Source: a virus. Taken from it: 24,117 nucleotides of DNA. Positions 1 to 7,213 of the stretch are shown here, in pieces. The translations under genes and the position numbers were made by a program. Where the stretch lies: positions 1-24,117 of the IMG/VR virus record IMGVR_UViG_3300028840_001039. One strand, given 5' to 3'. Below the pieces are notes generated by a model. It was not told the DNA's origin. It saw only the letters and a list, made by a program, of their open reading frames with translations, and did not search any database. Position 1 is the stretch's first letter. Each line of letters begins with the position of its first letter.

Positions 1-300
1 AAGATCACTCCTGTTGACTTAGTAGATGCCAATCCTTATGGAGATGTTGCGTATAGTGAAACAGGATGGGGAATTAAACTTAACAAAGGTGGTTCTGAAC
101 CTACAGAAGCTGAATGGGATGATATTGATTGGGGCTATCATGTCGATATGGATAATATTGGTTCTGATGGAGTTGGTGATTCAACAACATACTTCCCATT
201 CTGGTATCTTATTTCCTGTCCACCAAATACTAATGCTGAAAACAAAACTGATATTGTTCTTAAAGTTGAGTTTACAGAGAATACAGTAGTGGCACCATAA
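1..300 (+). CDS. C-terminal part of a probable virion structural protein (5' end outside window)
   Basis: Reading frame 1 is open from the first base to a TAA at 298-300 and gives the last 99 residues of a protein that begins upstream. The fragment is acidic, rich in Asp, Gly, Trp and Tyr, and alternates short polar and hydrophobic stretches as beta-rich virion proteins do (for example WDDIDWGYHVDMDN followed by TTYFPFWYLISCPP). No signature motif is visible, so I do not assign a function. Its stop overlaps the start of the next gene (TAATG), which places it in the same operon. The shorter open frame on the same strand at 26-289 is out of phase with this one and is a shadow. Confidence 0.75.
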   Translation, partial: KITPVDLVDANPYGDVAYSETGWGIKLNKGGSEPTEAEWDDIDWGYHVDMDNIGSDGVGDSTTYFPFWYLISCPPNTNAENKTDIVLKVEFTENTVVAP

Positions 301-707
301 TGGTAGATTTAAAGAAACTTTTAAATCCAGATGATAATGATCTGTTAAATGAGAGTGCTGAAATCTCTTGGGTTCCTAAACAACCTAGAGAAGTTTTACT
401 TCCTTATATGACAGACACTCCATTAGAAGAAGATTCAGACATAGAGAACCGAAGAACTAAGGCTAAAGAAGTTGTAGATGGATATACAAAGATAATTGAA
501 GAATCTAAAAGAATGGAAGCTGAGATTGAAGAACGTTGTAAAGATGTTAAAATTCCATTAAATAGAGGACAGCATCTTAGAGTGATAGAAGCACTAGGTA
601 GAATATTTGGAATTGGACAAGTTGAAGAAATTACATTTGACATGTATAAGACATGTATTAGAGAACTAGCTAAGATTTCTAATGATACAGGAGCACCAAC
701 GTCATGA
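300..707 (+). CDS. Small hypothetical protein, 135 aa
   Basis: I do not recognise this protein. It is 135 residues long, charged and mostly helical in character. A low-complexity N-terminus contains Pro and Asp/Glu residues (about 1-50). A highly charged helix with possible coiled-coil character follows (about 52-85), then a hydrophobic C-terminal helix pair around LRVIEALGRIFGIGQVEEIT. The ATG overlaps the preceding stop (TAATG) and no strong ribosome binding site is seen, so translation is probably coupled to the upstream gene. Its own stop overlaps the next start (ATGA at 704-707). Its position before the portal suggests a minor structural or assembly role, but that is inference from context only. 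Arginine is mostly AGA here (7 of 9 by my count), unlike the capsid gene. Confidence 0.75.
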   Translation: MVDLKKLLNPDDNDLLNESAEISWVPKQPREVLLPYMTDTPLEEDSDIENRRTKAKEVVDGYTKIIEESKRMEAEIEERCKDVKIPLNRGQHLRVIEALGRIFGIGQVEEITFDMYKTCIRELAKISNDTGAPTS

Positions 708-1072
708 TGGCATTTGAACCAATAAATGAAGAAATTTACGATACAGCAGCAACTTTTATTGCATATGCTAAAATATTTCCTCATATTATGGATGATTTCA
801 TTACAAGAGATGATGCTAAAGAAATGATGGCTAAATCAAATATACCAATAACTGTAAATGCAGGCCAAGCGGTTGCTACTGCTGGTGGACCTGCTGCACA
901 GACAGGCACAACAGTTTCTTCTGGATCTGGATTAGCACAACCTATTTATGATGGTAGTATTCCTTCTCCTGGAACTAAAATATTAGAACAAGCAATTAAA
1001 GCTAGGAAAGAAGCTGGTGGAGCTGCTGTTACAGGACTTACTTCAGCTGTCTCTACTGCTACAGGTGCATAA
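704..1072 (+). CDS. Small hypothetical protein with low-complexity Ala/Gly/Thr C-terminus, 122 aa
   Basis: Unrecognised. Residues 1-50 look folded and helical (aromatic and hydrophobic residues with the acidic patch DDFITRDDAKEMM). From about residue 50 to the end the protein is dominated by Ala, Gly, Thr, Ser and Val, with very few charges, which looks disordered or like a flexible linker. An AGGAG at 689-693 lies ten bases before the ATG at 704. A second ATG follows immediately at 707, so the first residue could be either Met. It overlaps the previous gene by four bases (ATGA) and the next by one (TAATG), so it belongs to the same coupled block. Function unknown; a minor virion or assembly protein is plausible from position. 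Confidence 0.72.
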   Translation: MMAFEPINEEIYDTAATFIAYAKIFPHIMDDFITRDDAKEMMAKSNIPITVNAGQAVATAGGPAAQTGTTVSSGSGLAQPIYDGSIPSPGTKILEQAIKARKEAGGAAVTGLTSAVSTATGA

Positions 1073-3054
1073 TGGCATTTACAGACGACAAAAGAAGTGT
1101 AATCCCTACTGATGAGTTTAAGTATAAATATGACGGTAAAACCTTTTCTTTATCGCCAAATCCAAATAATCCATTTGCACAAAGTGACTATGCTCTTGTT
1201 ATTAATACATTTGAGTTAGAAGCTGCTAACTGGGCAGAAGAAGACTATGCTTTAGCTTATCATTATAAGGATGTATTCTCTACAAGAAATTTCTCTGAGA
1301 GAGTCAGAGAACAGATGGATTACTATCCTGGAATGCACCAAACTTCTCATCCACCTAAAGAAGACCCTGCGTATACTGAAGCGGAAGAGATGGCTAGTAA
1401 CAGAAGTAACTTCTGGAACAATGCGATGGATAGCCCAGATGCATTTATGAATGGTCTACGCACAAGAGATCAAGACTTTGACTATACAAAGATATTCGGA
1501 TCAGATACGAGTGCTAAAACCAAAGGTGAGCATGTCGGCAAACTTCTTACAGAATGTATTCCTTGTTTTGACAGAATGTTAAGTTTAGATGATCTTGTAC
1601 CTAATGGAAATTTACTCGAAGTACATTTACTTAATTTAAAAATACGTACAGATTTGTTAGATCAGATCAAAGGTTTGTTTAATGATCCTGGTGGCTTTAT
1701 AGATATATGTGAGCTTTTGAATCTTTTGGCCCATTTGTGCCCACAAGATATATTAGCAATACTAGCAATACTTACACAGTATCTAGCTAAATTAAACTTA
1801 GATGTTAAATTTAATATTGATTTTATTATCAATTTAGTTGGAGCTATCTTAAGTCCTTTCTTAGATGCACTAACTCAGTGGCTTGACAAGTTGTTACAGT
1901 TACTTGTAGCTCCAGCTCTTTGTATTGTTGATCATATTAATGAGACTGTTATGTTGGCCCAAAGTATGAAGATACCATTGTCTGAAGGCTCTGCCACAAT
2001 AGATGCTGACATCGGTGTTGCAGCACCAGGACATCAAAATATTGCCTCTAGTCTTAATGCTGGACTTACTGCTGATCAAATCAAACAAGGTGGCAGTGGA
2101 TGGGCTAATGGAGAGATCGAAAGATTTGGTACTCCTGATGATGAGAAATACAACCCTGAAAGACCTGAGTGGCCTTCAGAGATAATTGAGCTTTCTGGTG
2201 ACGAAGCTAAAGAAGCTATCAACCCTACTTTCTCTGAGGCAGAACGTGAAGAGAGAAACAAACAGTGGGCAGAACTTAAAGCCAAAGACAAGGCTAAAAG
2301 ACGTAAAGTCCCAGCTCCCCTTAGAGCAGGCAACCAACAAGATGGTACACGTTGGAGTAAGGATGATATTCCTCAGTCTGACAAATGGTCTAAAGAGTTC
2401 TCTGTTGGCAATGAGAATCATCCTCCAGAGAAGCAGACGGTACCTGGAGAGGCTTTAAAGTACTTCGACCCAGAACCACTAGTAAATTCTGTTGTGCAGC
2501 TTAGAAACATCATGCAGGCCTCTATACGGTATATACAGGATTGGTTCGATTATGCTGTTCAGATGATTTATGATCTTCTTGGAACTGACTTTGGTTGGAT
2601 GACTAAGAAAGCTAACAATACAGTTCTTAAATCTAGAATTATTCAAATGATCATGATGATCAAATCTATTATAGAAGCAACTTCAAGAAATGGTCTTAGA
2701 TGTGGAGTTAATACTAACTTTGATGAAGGACAATTAAAGTTTGTTCTTGAAGAAGGTTTTAATAAATTTAGTACTACAAAATTCAAAGTACTTGATGGTT
2801 CTATTAAAGTCATTATGCCCAATACTAATGAAACACCAACTATCGAACAAGTAAAGAAAGCAACTGAAGAAGCTAGTATTAAAACTGGCGTAGGTGACGT
2901 TAGTGTTTCTGCAAAGACTGATGAAGTTAAGCAAAAAACTGTCGAATCAGGTATTATAATTAAGAATTGTTTGCGAGACGTGACTGCAGACGAATTAACC
3001 AAAACCAGAGAATGGATTGCTGAATACGAGAGGAGAACTGGCGGTAATGGATAA
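1072..3054 (+). CDS. Large unknown virion-associated protein with central hydrophobic helix array, 660 aa
   Basis: The protein has three visible zones. Residues 1-155 are polar and aromatic. Residues 160-300 start with a CIPC pair (C162/C165) and continue as a string of amphipathic or hydrophobic helices rich in Leu and Ile (for example ILAILAILTQYLAKLNLDV and FIINLVGAILSPFLDALTQW), with further cysteines at 213, 223 and 284. Residues 310-450 are highly charged and probably flexible, and the C-terminal third is again helical. The helices are broken by Pro, Asp and Asn, so they look more like a buried helical bundle than true membrane spans, although membrane insertion cannot be excluded. The gene starts at a TAATG overlap and ends eight bases inside the portal gene, which argues for a product used with the portal. 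No family assignment is possible by eye. A portal-proximal, internal or ejection protein is the best guess. Confidence 0.8.
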   Translation: MAFTDDKRSVIPTDEFKYKYDGKTFSLSPNPNNPFAQSDYALVINTFELEAANWAEEDYALAYHYKDVFSTRNFSERVREQMDYYPGMHQTSHPPKEDPAYTEAEEMASNRSNFWNNAMDSPDAFMNGLRTRDQDFDYTKIFGSDTSAKTKGEHVGKLLTECIPCFDRMLSLDDLVPNGNLLEVHLLNLKIRTDLLDQIKGLFNDPGGFIDICELLNLLAHLCPQDILAILAILTQYLAKLNLDVKFNIDFIINLVGAILSPFLDALTQWLDKLLQLLVAPALCIVDHINETVMLAQSMKIPLSEGSATIDADIGVAAPGHQNIASSLNAGLTADQIKQGGSGWANGEIERFGTPDDEKYNPERPEWPSEIIELSGDEAKEAINPTFSEAEREERNKQWAELKAKDKAKRRKVPAPLRAGNQQDGTRWSKDDIPQSDKWSKEFSVGNENHPPEKQTVPGEALKYFDPEPLVNSVVQLRNIMQASIRYIQDWFDYAVQMIYDLLGTDFGWMTKKANNTVLKSRIIQMIMMIKSIIEATSRNGLRCGVNTNFDEGQLKFVLEEGFNKFSTTKFKVLDGSIKVIMPNTNETPTIEQVKKATEEASIKTGVGDVSVSAKTDEVKQKTVESGIIIKNCLRDVTADELTKTREWIAEYERRTGGNG

Positions 3055-5227
3055 ACCCAATACTGAGATTGAAAAGATCCAGGACGCTCCTGTTGAGAAT
3101 AATGGATTTCGTACTCCAGAGAAGAAGAGTATTGTTCCAAAACATTTACCTTCTCCTACAAAAGTATATACATCAAATATAGGTCGTGGCCGAGCGCCAA
3201 CACTTCGATGGGAATATCCAGAGTGGGATCTAGTTGAAACAGGTAGAATTCTTGACACTGAGTCTTATGTAAGACGTGCCTTTAGAGTAAAGAAAAACTT
3301 ATTCCTTAAAGAAGGCTACGAGTTTATTGGTTCTAATCTTCTTAGAGTTAGATACATCAAACGAAGATTTCAACAGATGGAATTTGCTACTGGCATTCCA
3401 TTTCCTATTTTATTTTCAGAGACAATTGCTTCTCTTATTAGGACTTCAAATGCCTTTTGGGTGAAAGTTCGTAAGGAAGAAGCTTCAGGTGGTAGAAAGA
3501 GAGTTACAGTAGACGGTAAAGTACTAAAGCCTATTGCTGGCTATTTTTTATTGCCTGCTGAAACAGTTAGAATTAAACGTGATGAATTTGGTAAAATTGT
3601 TAAATACCAACAAGACATACAAGGTAAAACTGAGAAAGAATTCCGTCCAGAAGATATAATTCATTTCTATTCAGATAAACGTCCAGGATATTCTGTTGGT
3701 ACACCATCACTTGTTCCTGTTAAAGATGATATTAGAGCTTTACGTCGTATAGAAGAAAACGTAGAGCTTTTAATTTATCAACACCTATTTCCTCTCTTTC
3801 ATTATCAGGTTGGAACACAAGATGCACCTGCAGCAGTATTCCCAGATGGAAGTACTGAGATTGATGTTGTTAAAGCACAAGTAGCTGCAATGCCCTCAGA
3901 TGGTTGTTGGGTTACACCTGAAAGACATGAGGTTAAACCTTTACAAGCAGGAACCTCTCCTATTGCTGTAGATAAAGTTATGGAGATGTTCAAGCAACGT
4001 ATTTTTACTGGTTTAGGTGTTAGTTCTGTTGATATGGGTGAAGGCGGTACTGCAAATAGATCTACTGCTCAAACAATGTCACGGAATCTTATTGATGATA
4101 CCAAAGCTGACCAGAAAGAATTTGGAGCTTTATTCTATTCTTTTGTTATTCAAGAACTATTACAAGAATCGTCTTTTCCTCAATCTACTCTGTTAGATGA
4201 AGAAAACAGAGTATTCTTAAAGTTCAAAGAGATTGACTTTGAAGCTAGGCAAGCTAAAGAGAATCATGTTGTAGATATGTTCTTGAAGAATGCAATTACA
4301 CATGATGAACTGCGTCAGATGATTGGCTTAGAACCTTTCCAAGGTGAAGGTTGGCCAACAAGCAATAGTAAGCCTAAGATGTTTACTAAAGGTGATGGAG
4401 ACTTCTCTAAGACTAATTATGGTCTTTTCGAGCGAGACAAAATCATATTACAATCATTAGATGAGCCTGGTACAGATGCTTCTAAAGCAGAGTCTGGATC
4501 AAGAACTAAACAAGCCAATGCTCAAACAGCTGGTGGCAATGCAGTTGCTAATAAAAACCAACCTGCTAATCAACATGGTTCTCGTGCTTCAGCAAAGACA
4601 AACAAAGATGCTTTGGACTATCTATATAAACAAGGTGGACCTTTAGGCAGTATCTATAGCAGTATTAAGAAAGACATCATTGATCAAGTCAGTACAAGTG
4701 GTGTTTCTATGTCTAAAGTAGTATTATCTGTTAATATGTCATTTGCAGAAGCAAAAACTAGATTAGTTAGACAAGCACAACAAGCATATAGAACTGGTCT
4801 AAATGAAACAGGTAGAATGATTTGGGAAGTGCGTGTTGACAAAATTGATGCAAAAATCAATGATCATGTTGAAAAATATGTTAATAAGTTGCGTGACAAT
4901 TTGATTGACAGAATAAAAGCACATACCACAAAGAGAAAAGCTCTTCGTATTGAAGATGCAATTTTTGTTGGTCTTATTTTTGATGCCCTAGAACACAGGA
5001 CTAAAATGATAGATAAAAGTGAGATAATGAGAGCTTACAACTATGGTTTAGCCAGTGGTCATCGTTTAAATGGTTTTAAAGAAATACAATCTACTCGTAA
5101 TAGTGATAGTCCATGTTTGATTTGCGATGAGCAAGTTTTGAAATATAATGACGTGGATGTTATAATTTACGAAGACTTACCTCCGCTGCATCCTAATTGC
5201 ACGTGTACCATGAGGGTAAGTAGCTAA
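3047..5227 (+). CDS. Portal protein fused to a Mu gpF-like minor head (MuF) domain, 726 aa
   Basis: The portal forms the dodecameric ring at one capsid vertex through which DNA is packaged and ejected. Residues about 55-440 have portal character: an early segment with RRAFRVKKN; a wing region with YFLLPAETVRI and FRPEDIIHFYSD; GYSVGTPSLVPVKDDI followed by a long helix (225-250); and FKQRIFTGLGVSSVDMGEG with TANRSTAQTMSRN, typical of SPP1/HK97-type portals. Residues 440-525 are a low-complexity linker. The C-terminus (about 535-726) resembles Mu gpF/SPP1 gp7 minor head proteins, ending in CLIC (690-693) and LPPLHPNCTCTM (H715, C718, C720), a family-typical putative metal site. I chose the ATG at 3047 rather than the in-frame TTG at 3017 because AGGAG at 3031-3035 precedes it; the gene then overlaps its neighbour by eight bases. 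In most phages the two domains are separate genes. The portal call is firm; the fusion is directly visible. Confidence 0.9.
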   Translation: MDKPNTEIEKIQDAPVENNGFRTPEKKSIVPKHLPSPTKVYTSNIGRGRAPTLRWEYPEWDLVETGRILDTESYVRRAFRVKKNLFLKEGYEFIGSNLLRVRYIKRRFQQMEFATGIPFPILFSETIASLIRTSNAFWVKVRKEEASGGRKRVTVDGKVLKPIAGYFLLPAETVRIKRDEFGKIVKYQQDIQGKTEKEFRPEDIIHFYSDKRPGYSVGTPSLVPVKDDIRALRRIEENVELLIYQHLFPLFHYQVGTQDAPAAVFPDGSTEIDVVKAQVAAMPSDGCWVTPERHEVKPLQAGTSPIAVDKVMEMFKQRIFTGLGVSSVDMGEGGTANRSTAQTMSRNLIDDTKADQKEFGALFYSFVIQELLQESSFPQSTLLDEENRVFLKFKEIDFEARQAKENHVVDMFLKNAITHDELRQMIGLEPFQGEGWPTSNSKPKMFTKGDGDFSKTNYGLFERDKIILQSLDEPGTDASKAESGSRTKQANAQTAGGNAVANKNQPANQHGSRASAKTNKDALDYLYKQGGPLGSIYSSIKKDIIDQVSTSGVSMSKVVLSVNMSFAEAKTRLVRQAQQAYRTGLNETGRMIWEVRVDKIDAKINDHVEKYVNKLRDNLIDRIKAHTTKRKALRIEDAIFVGLIFDALEHRTKMIDKSEIMRAYNYGLASGHRLNGFKEIQSTRNSDSPCLICDEQVLKYNDVDVIIYEDLPPLHPNCTCTMRVSS

Positions 5228-5241
5228 TGGGAGTTAAGTAA
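5227..5241 (+). other. Possible four-codon relay mini-ORF (MGVK) between portal and protease genes
   Basis: The portal stop overlaps an ATG (TAATG at 5225-5229). That ATG opens a four-codon frame encoding Met-Gly-Val-Lys, whose TAA again overlaps the protease ATG (TAATG at 5239-5243). The same bases include GGGAG (5229-5233), a good ribosome binding site for the protease seven bases downstream. The arrangement could hand terminating ribosomes on to the protease start, or it may be a by-product of the ribosome binding site. There is no evidence that the peptide matters. Confidence 0.25.
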
Positions 5242-7196
5242 TGTCAAAAGATATAGCTCTATTTAGAGACTATTTTACACTTGTTAAGCCAGATAAAGAA
5301 GAAGTTTCCAAGTGGAACGATTCTATTATGACTCAACCTGTAAATAGTTATTCTGCTGATAATAATACGCAGAAAGGCCTCGAAGTAACATTCGAAGCTA
5401 CTCATTCAGGTTTCTTTAATGATAACTTAAGATTTTATTTACCGTCACGTATGAAAGACGGAGCCAAATCTTTTGTTAATCGCAATAAACCTGCCAAAAT
5501 CCTAAAACACCATGACGCACAAGCAGACCCTGTAGGTATTATTTTAGATGCTGAGTACGTTGAAACAATTCCTGAAGGTCTTGAGAATAATAAAGACGTC
5601 CTAATTATGATGGACAGTTCTAACAGTGTCACAAAACAAGTAGCAGCTGCTAAACGTTTTATGAAAACTGGTATTCCATTCTCAGAAGGCTGGAGAGGTC
5701 TTGGTTATATTAAACTTAAAGGCATCCTATTAGACGAAGAAGCTATCAAACAAGTAAACACTGGTTTGTTTGATGCTGTATCTACTTCTTTTACATCTCC
5801 TGGACAAGCATATTGTTCTGAGTGCCAACAGAATTGGGCTAAAGATGGATTCTGTGAACACGAAATGGGCGAGACATATGGAGACGAAGGAGAAGAAACA
5901 ATATGTGCATTGATTCCTGGTGATCATAACTATAAAGAGTGTAGCCTTGTTGTTTTTGATGGCGATCCTATCACTCAGATCACTATTGGACATCAAGATT
6001 CATTAAAAGAATTCTCAGTCGACATGAAAGACTGGCAAAATGGTTCTAATGAAAAAACAAGTAATGTTGCTTATTCATTTAGAGACTATAAGGAGGAAAA
6101 CACTATGGCAGACAAAACAGTACAAGAAGATTTAGCTGCCAATCAGGATGAATTTATTTCTGATGAAGGAATGCAAGCAGAACTTAAAGCAATGCTTGAT
6201 GAAGAAATCATCACTAAAGAAGAATGGGAAGCTGCAGATGCTAAATTAAGTACAGAACAACGTAAAAAATTGTCTGCATCAACATTCTGTGGACCTGACC
6301 GTTCATTCCCAGTTCCTGATTGTGCTCACGTAACTGCAGCTCTTCGTCTTATTGGTAGATATGAAGGGCCTGGAGATAAATCTAAGATTCTAAATTGTGT
6401 CAAAAGCAAAGCGAAAGCTTTAGGTTGCGGCGAAAAGAAAGATGAAACTGTAATTCCTGAAGAGGAAACAGTAGCTGACAAGCTTGAAGTTCCAACATGT
6501 GATATGATTGGTTCTCTGGATGATAAAGAAACCAGAGAGTTATTTAATATGATGGAATCAGAAATGATTATTAGAAACTTGAAACTTGATCGTCCTTGTG
6601 GTAAATGCGCTACACAGGAAGATAAAGCTAAAAATGCTGAAGCAGCTCTTGTAGATGCAGAAGTAAAAGTTTCTGAACTAGAAAATACACTAACTGTACT
6701 TCGGAGTGAACTAAGAAATCAAATGTCTGATTATATGGCACAAGTAGATCGCTATGTAGAACTTGGAACAGAATTGACTGCTGCCAAGAAAGATCATTTG
6801 GCTCTCGTAGGCACACTGCGTGGGAAGTTTGAAACTATTGATAAAGCAATGGATTCTCTATCCACTGCCGATCTCACAAAAGAACAAGCTGTTATCATGG
6901 AAGACTTCAAACTTGAAGATGTTATGTCTAAAATGAATGACGGTATGGCAAACGAACCAACCGGTATCGTTGAAGACCCAACAGTAAACAAGGACATTGA
7001 TAACAATCAAATTCCTGATGGGCTTTCTCCGGCTGCACTTTCAGTTATCGAAAATATTCGTGATTTTGTAAAATCTGATAAACTTGCGAATGCAAAACAA
7101 CTTTATGGTAAAATGGTAATGTTAAAAGTGCTTGACGAAAAGCTCGTATCATTTGAAAGTCTTTCAGCTAGCAGCAAACCTGCTACCGCTGAATAG
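5241..7196 (+). CDS. Prohead maturation protease fused to capsid scaffold, 651 aa
   Basis: Residues about 45-260 form a prohead protease. ILKHHDAQADPVGIILDAEY (88-106) matches the family's His-Asp-x-x-Pro-Val-Gly block, with H91 (or H90) as candidate catalytic His. LFDAVSTSFTSP (176-187) carries the candidate nucleophile S181 or S183. Next comes a cysteine/histidine cluster (C192, C195, C205, H207) that may bind zinc. Such proteases cleave the scaffold and capsid N-termini during head maturation. Residues 289-651 look like a scaffold. They include a compact domain with FCGPDRSFPVPDCAH (349-363), resembling a short motif found in many phage protease/scaffold proteins; a CxxC pair (453/456); a long charged coiled coil (about 458-540); and a helical C-terminus. 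GGGAG seven bases before the ATG supports the start. A second strong ribosome binding site and in-frame ATG at 6105 allow separate synthesis of the scaffold. The stop is TAG. Confidence 0.87.
   Translation: MSKDIALFRDYFTLVKPDKEEVSKWNDSIMTQPVNSYSADNNTQKGLEVTFEATHSGFFNDNLRFYLPSRMKDGAKSFVNRNKPAKILKHHDAQADPVGIILDAEYVETIPEGLENNKDVLIMMDSSNSVTKQVAAAKRFMKTGIPFSEGWRGLGYIKLKGILLDEEAIKQVNTGLFDAVSTSFTSPGQAYCSECQQNWAKDGFCEHEMGETYGDEGEETICALIPGDHNYKECSLVVFDGDPITQITIGHQDSLKEFSVDMKDWQNGSNEKTSNVAYSFRDYKEENTMADKTVQEDLAANQDEFISDEGMQAELKAMLDEEIITKEEWEAADAKLSTEQRKKLSASTFCGPDRSFPVPDCAHVTAALRLIGRYEGPGDKSKILNCVKSKAKALGCGEKKDETVIPEEETVADKLEVPTCDMIGSLDDKETRELFNMMESEMIIRNLKLDRPCGKCATQEDKAKNAEAALVDAEVKVSELENTLTVLRSELRNQMSDYMAQVDRYVELGTELTAAKKDHLALVGTLRGKFETIDKAMDSLSTADLTKEQAVIMEDFKLEDVMSKMNDGMANEPTGIVEDPTVNKDIDNNQIPDGLSPAALSVIENIRDFVKSDKLANAKQLYGKMVMLKVLDEKLVSFESLSASSKPATAE
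6090..6096 (+). promoter_or_regulatory. Internal ribosome binding site for nested scaffold
   Basis: AAGGAGG lies inside the protease-scaffold frame, eight bases before the in-frame ATG at 6105. It is as strong as any gene-start ribosome binding site in this window. It sits exactly at the boundary between the protease domain and the scaffold region, where an independent scaffold would be expected to begin. Confidence 0.8.
6105..7196 (+). CDS. Nested scaffold protein from internal start, 363 aa
   Basis: This product shares frame and stop with the protease gene and begins at Met289 of the long form (MADKTVQEDLAANQDEF). It would contain the whole scaffold part: the FCGPDRSFPVPDCAH-containing domain (its residues about 61-110), the CxxC, the coiled coil and the helical C-terminus, without the protease. 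The arrangement parallels lambda C/Nu3, where the scaffold is made in excess from an internal start of the protease gene. Scaffolds fill the procapsid transiently and are removed by the protease. The evidence is the strong AAGGAGG, its ideal spacing and its placement between domains; expression itself is inferred. The long form alone could also act as protease plus scaffold delivery domain. Confidence 0.75.
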   Translation: MADKTVQEDLAANQDEFISDEGMQAELKAMLDEEIITKEEWEAADAKLSTEQRKKLSASTFCGPDRSFPVPDCAHVTAALRLIGRYEGPGDKSKILNCVKSKAKALGCGEKKDETVIPEEETVADKLEVPTCDMIGSLDDKETRELFNMMESEMIIRNLKLDRPCGKCATQEDKAKNAEAALVDAEVKVSELENTLTVLRSELRNQMSDYMAQVDRYVELGTELTAAKKDHLALVGTLRGKFETIDKAMDSLSTADLTKEQAVIMEDFKLEDVMSKMNDGMANEPTGIVEDPTVNKDIDNNQIPDGLSPAALSVIENIRDFVKSDKLANAKQLYGKMVMLKVLDEKLVSFESLSASSKPATAE

Positions 7197-7213
7197 ATAA
7201 GGGAGGTAACAAG

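Noticed and set aside
26-289. 87-codon open frame on the + strand at the window start
   Set aside because: It is out of phase with the frame that is open from base 1 to 300 and whose stop overlaps the next gene; its translation is Leu/Met/Ile-rich and shadow-like.
3017-3046. TTG start ten codons before the portal ATG
   Set aside because: The ATG at 3047 has AGGAG upstream and gives a short, typical overlap with the previous gene.
2643-3258. Several overlapping minus-strand open frames of 60-165 codons
   Set aside because: They lie fully antisense to strongly supported structural genes, have no ribosome binding sites worth noting, and their translations are low-complexity or Ser/Cys/Phe-rich as expected for shadows.
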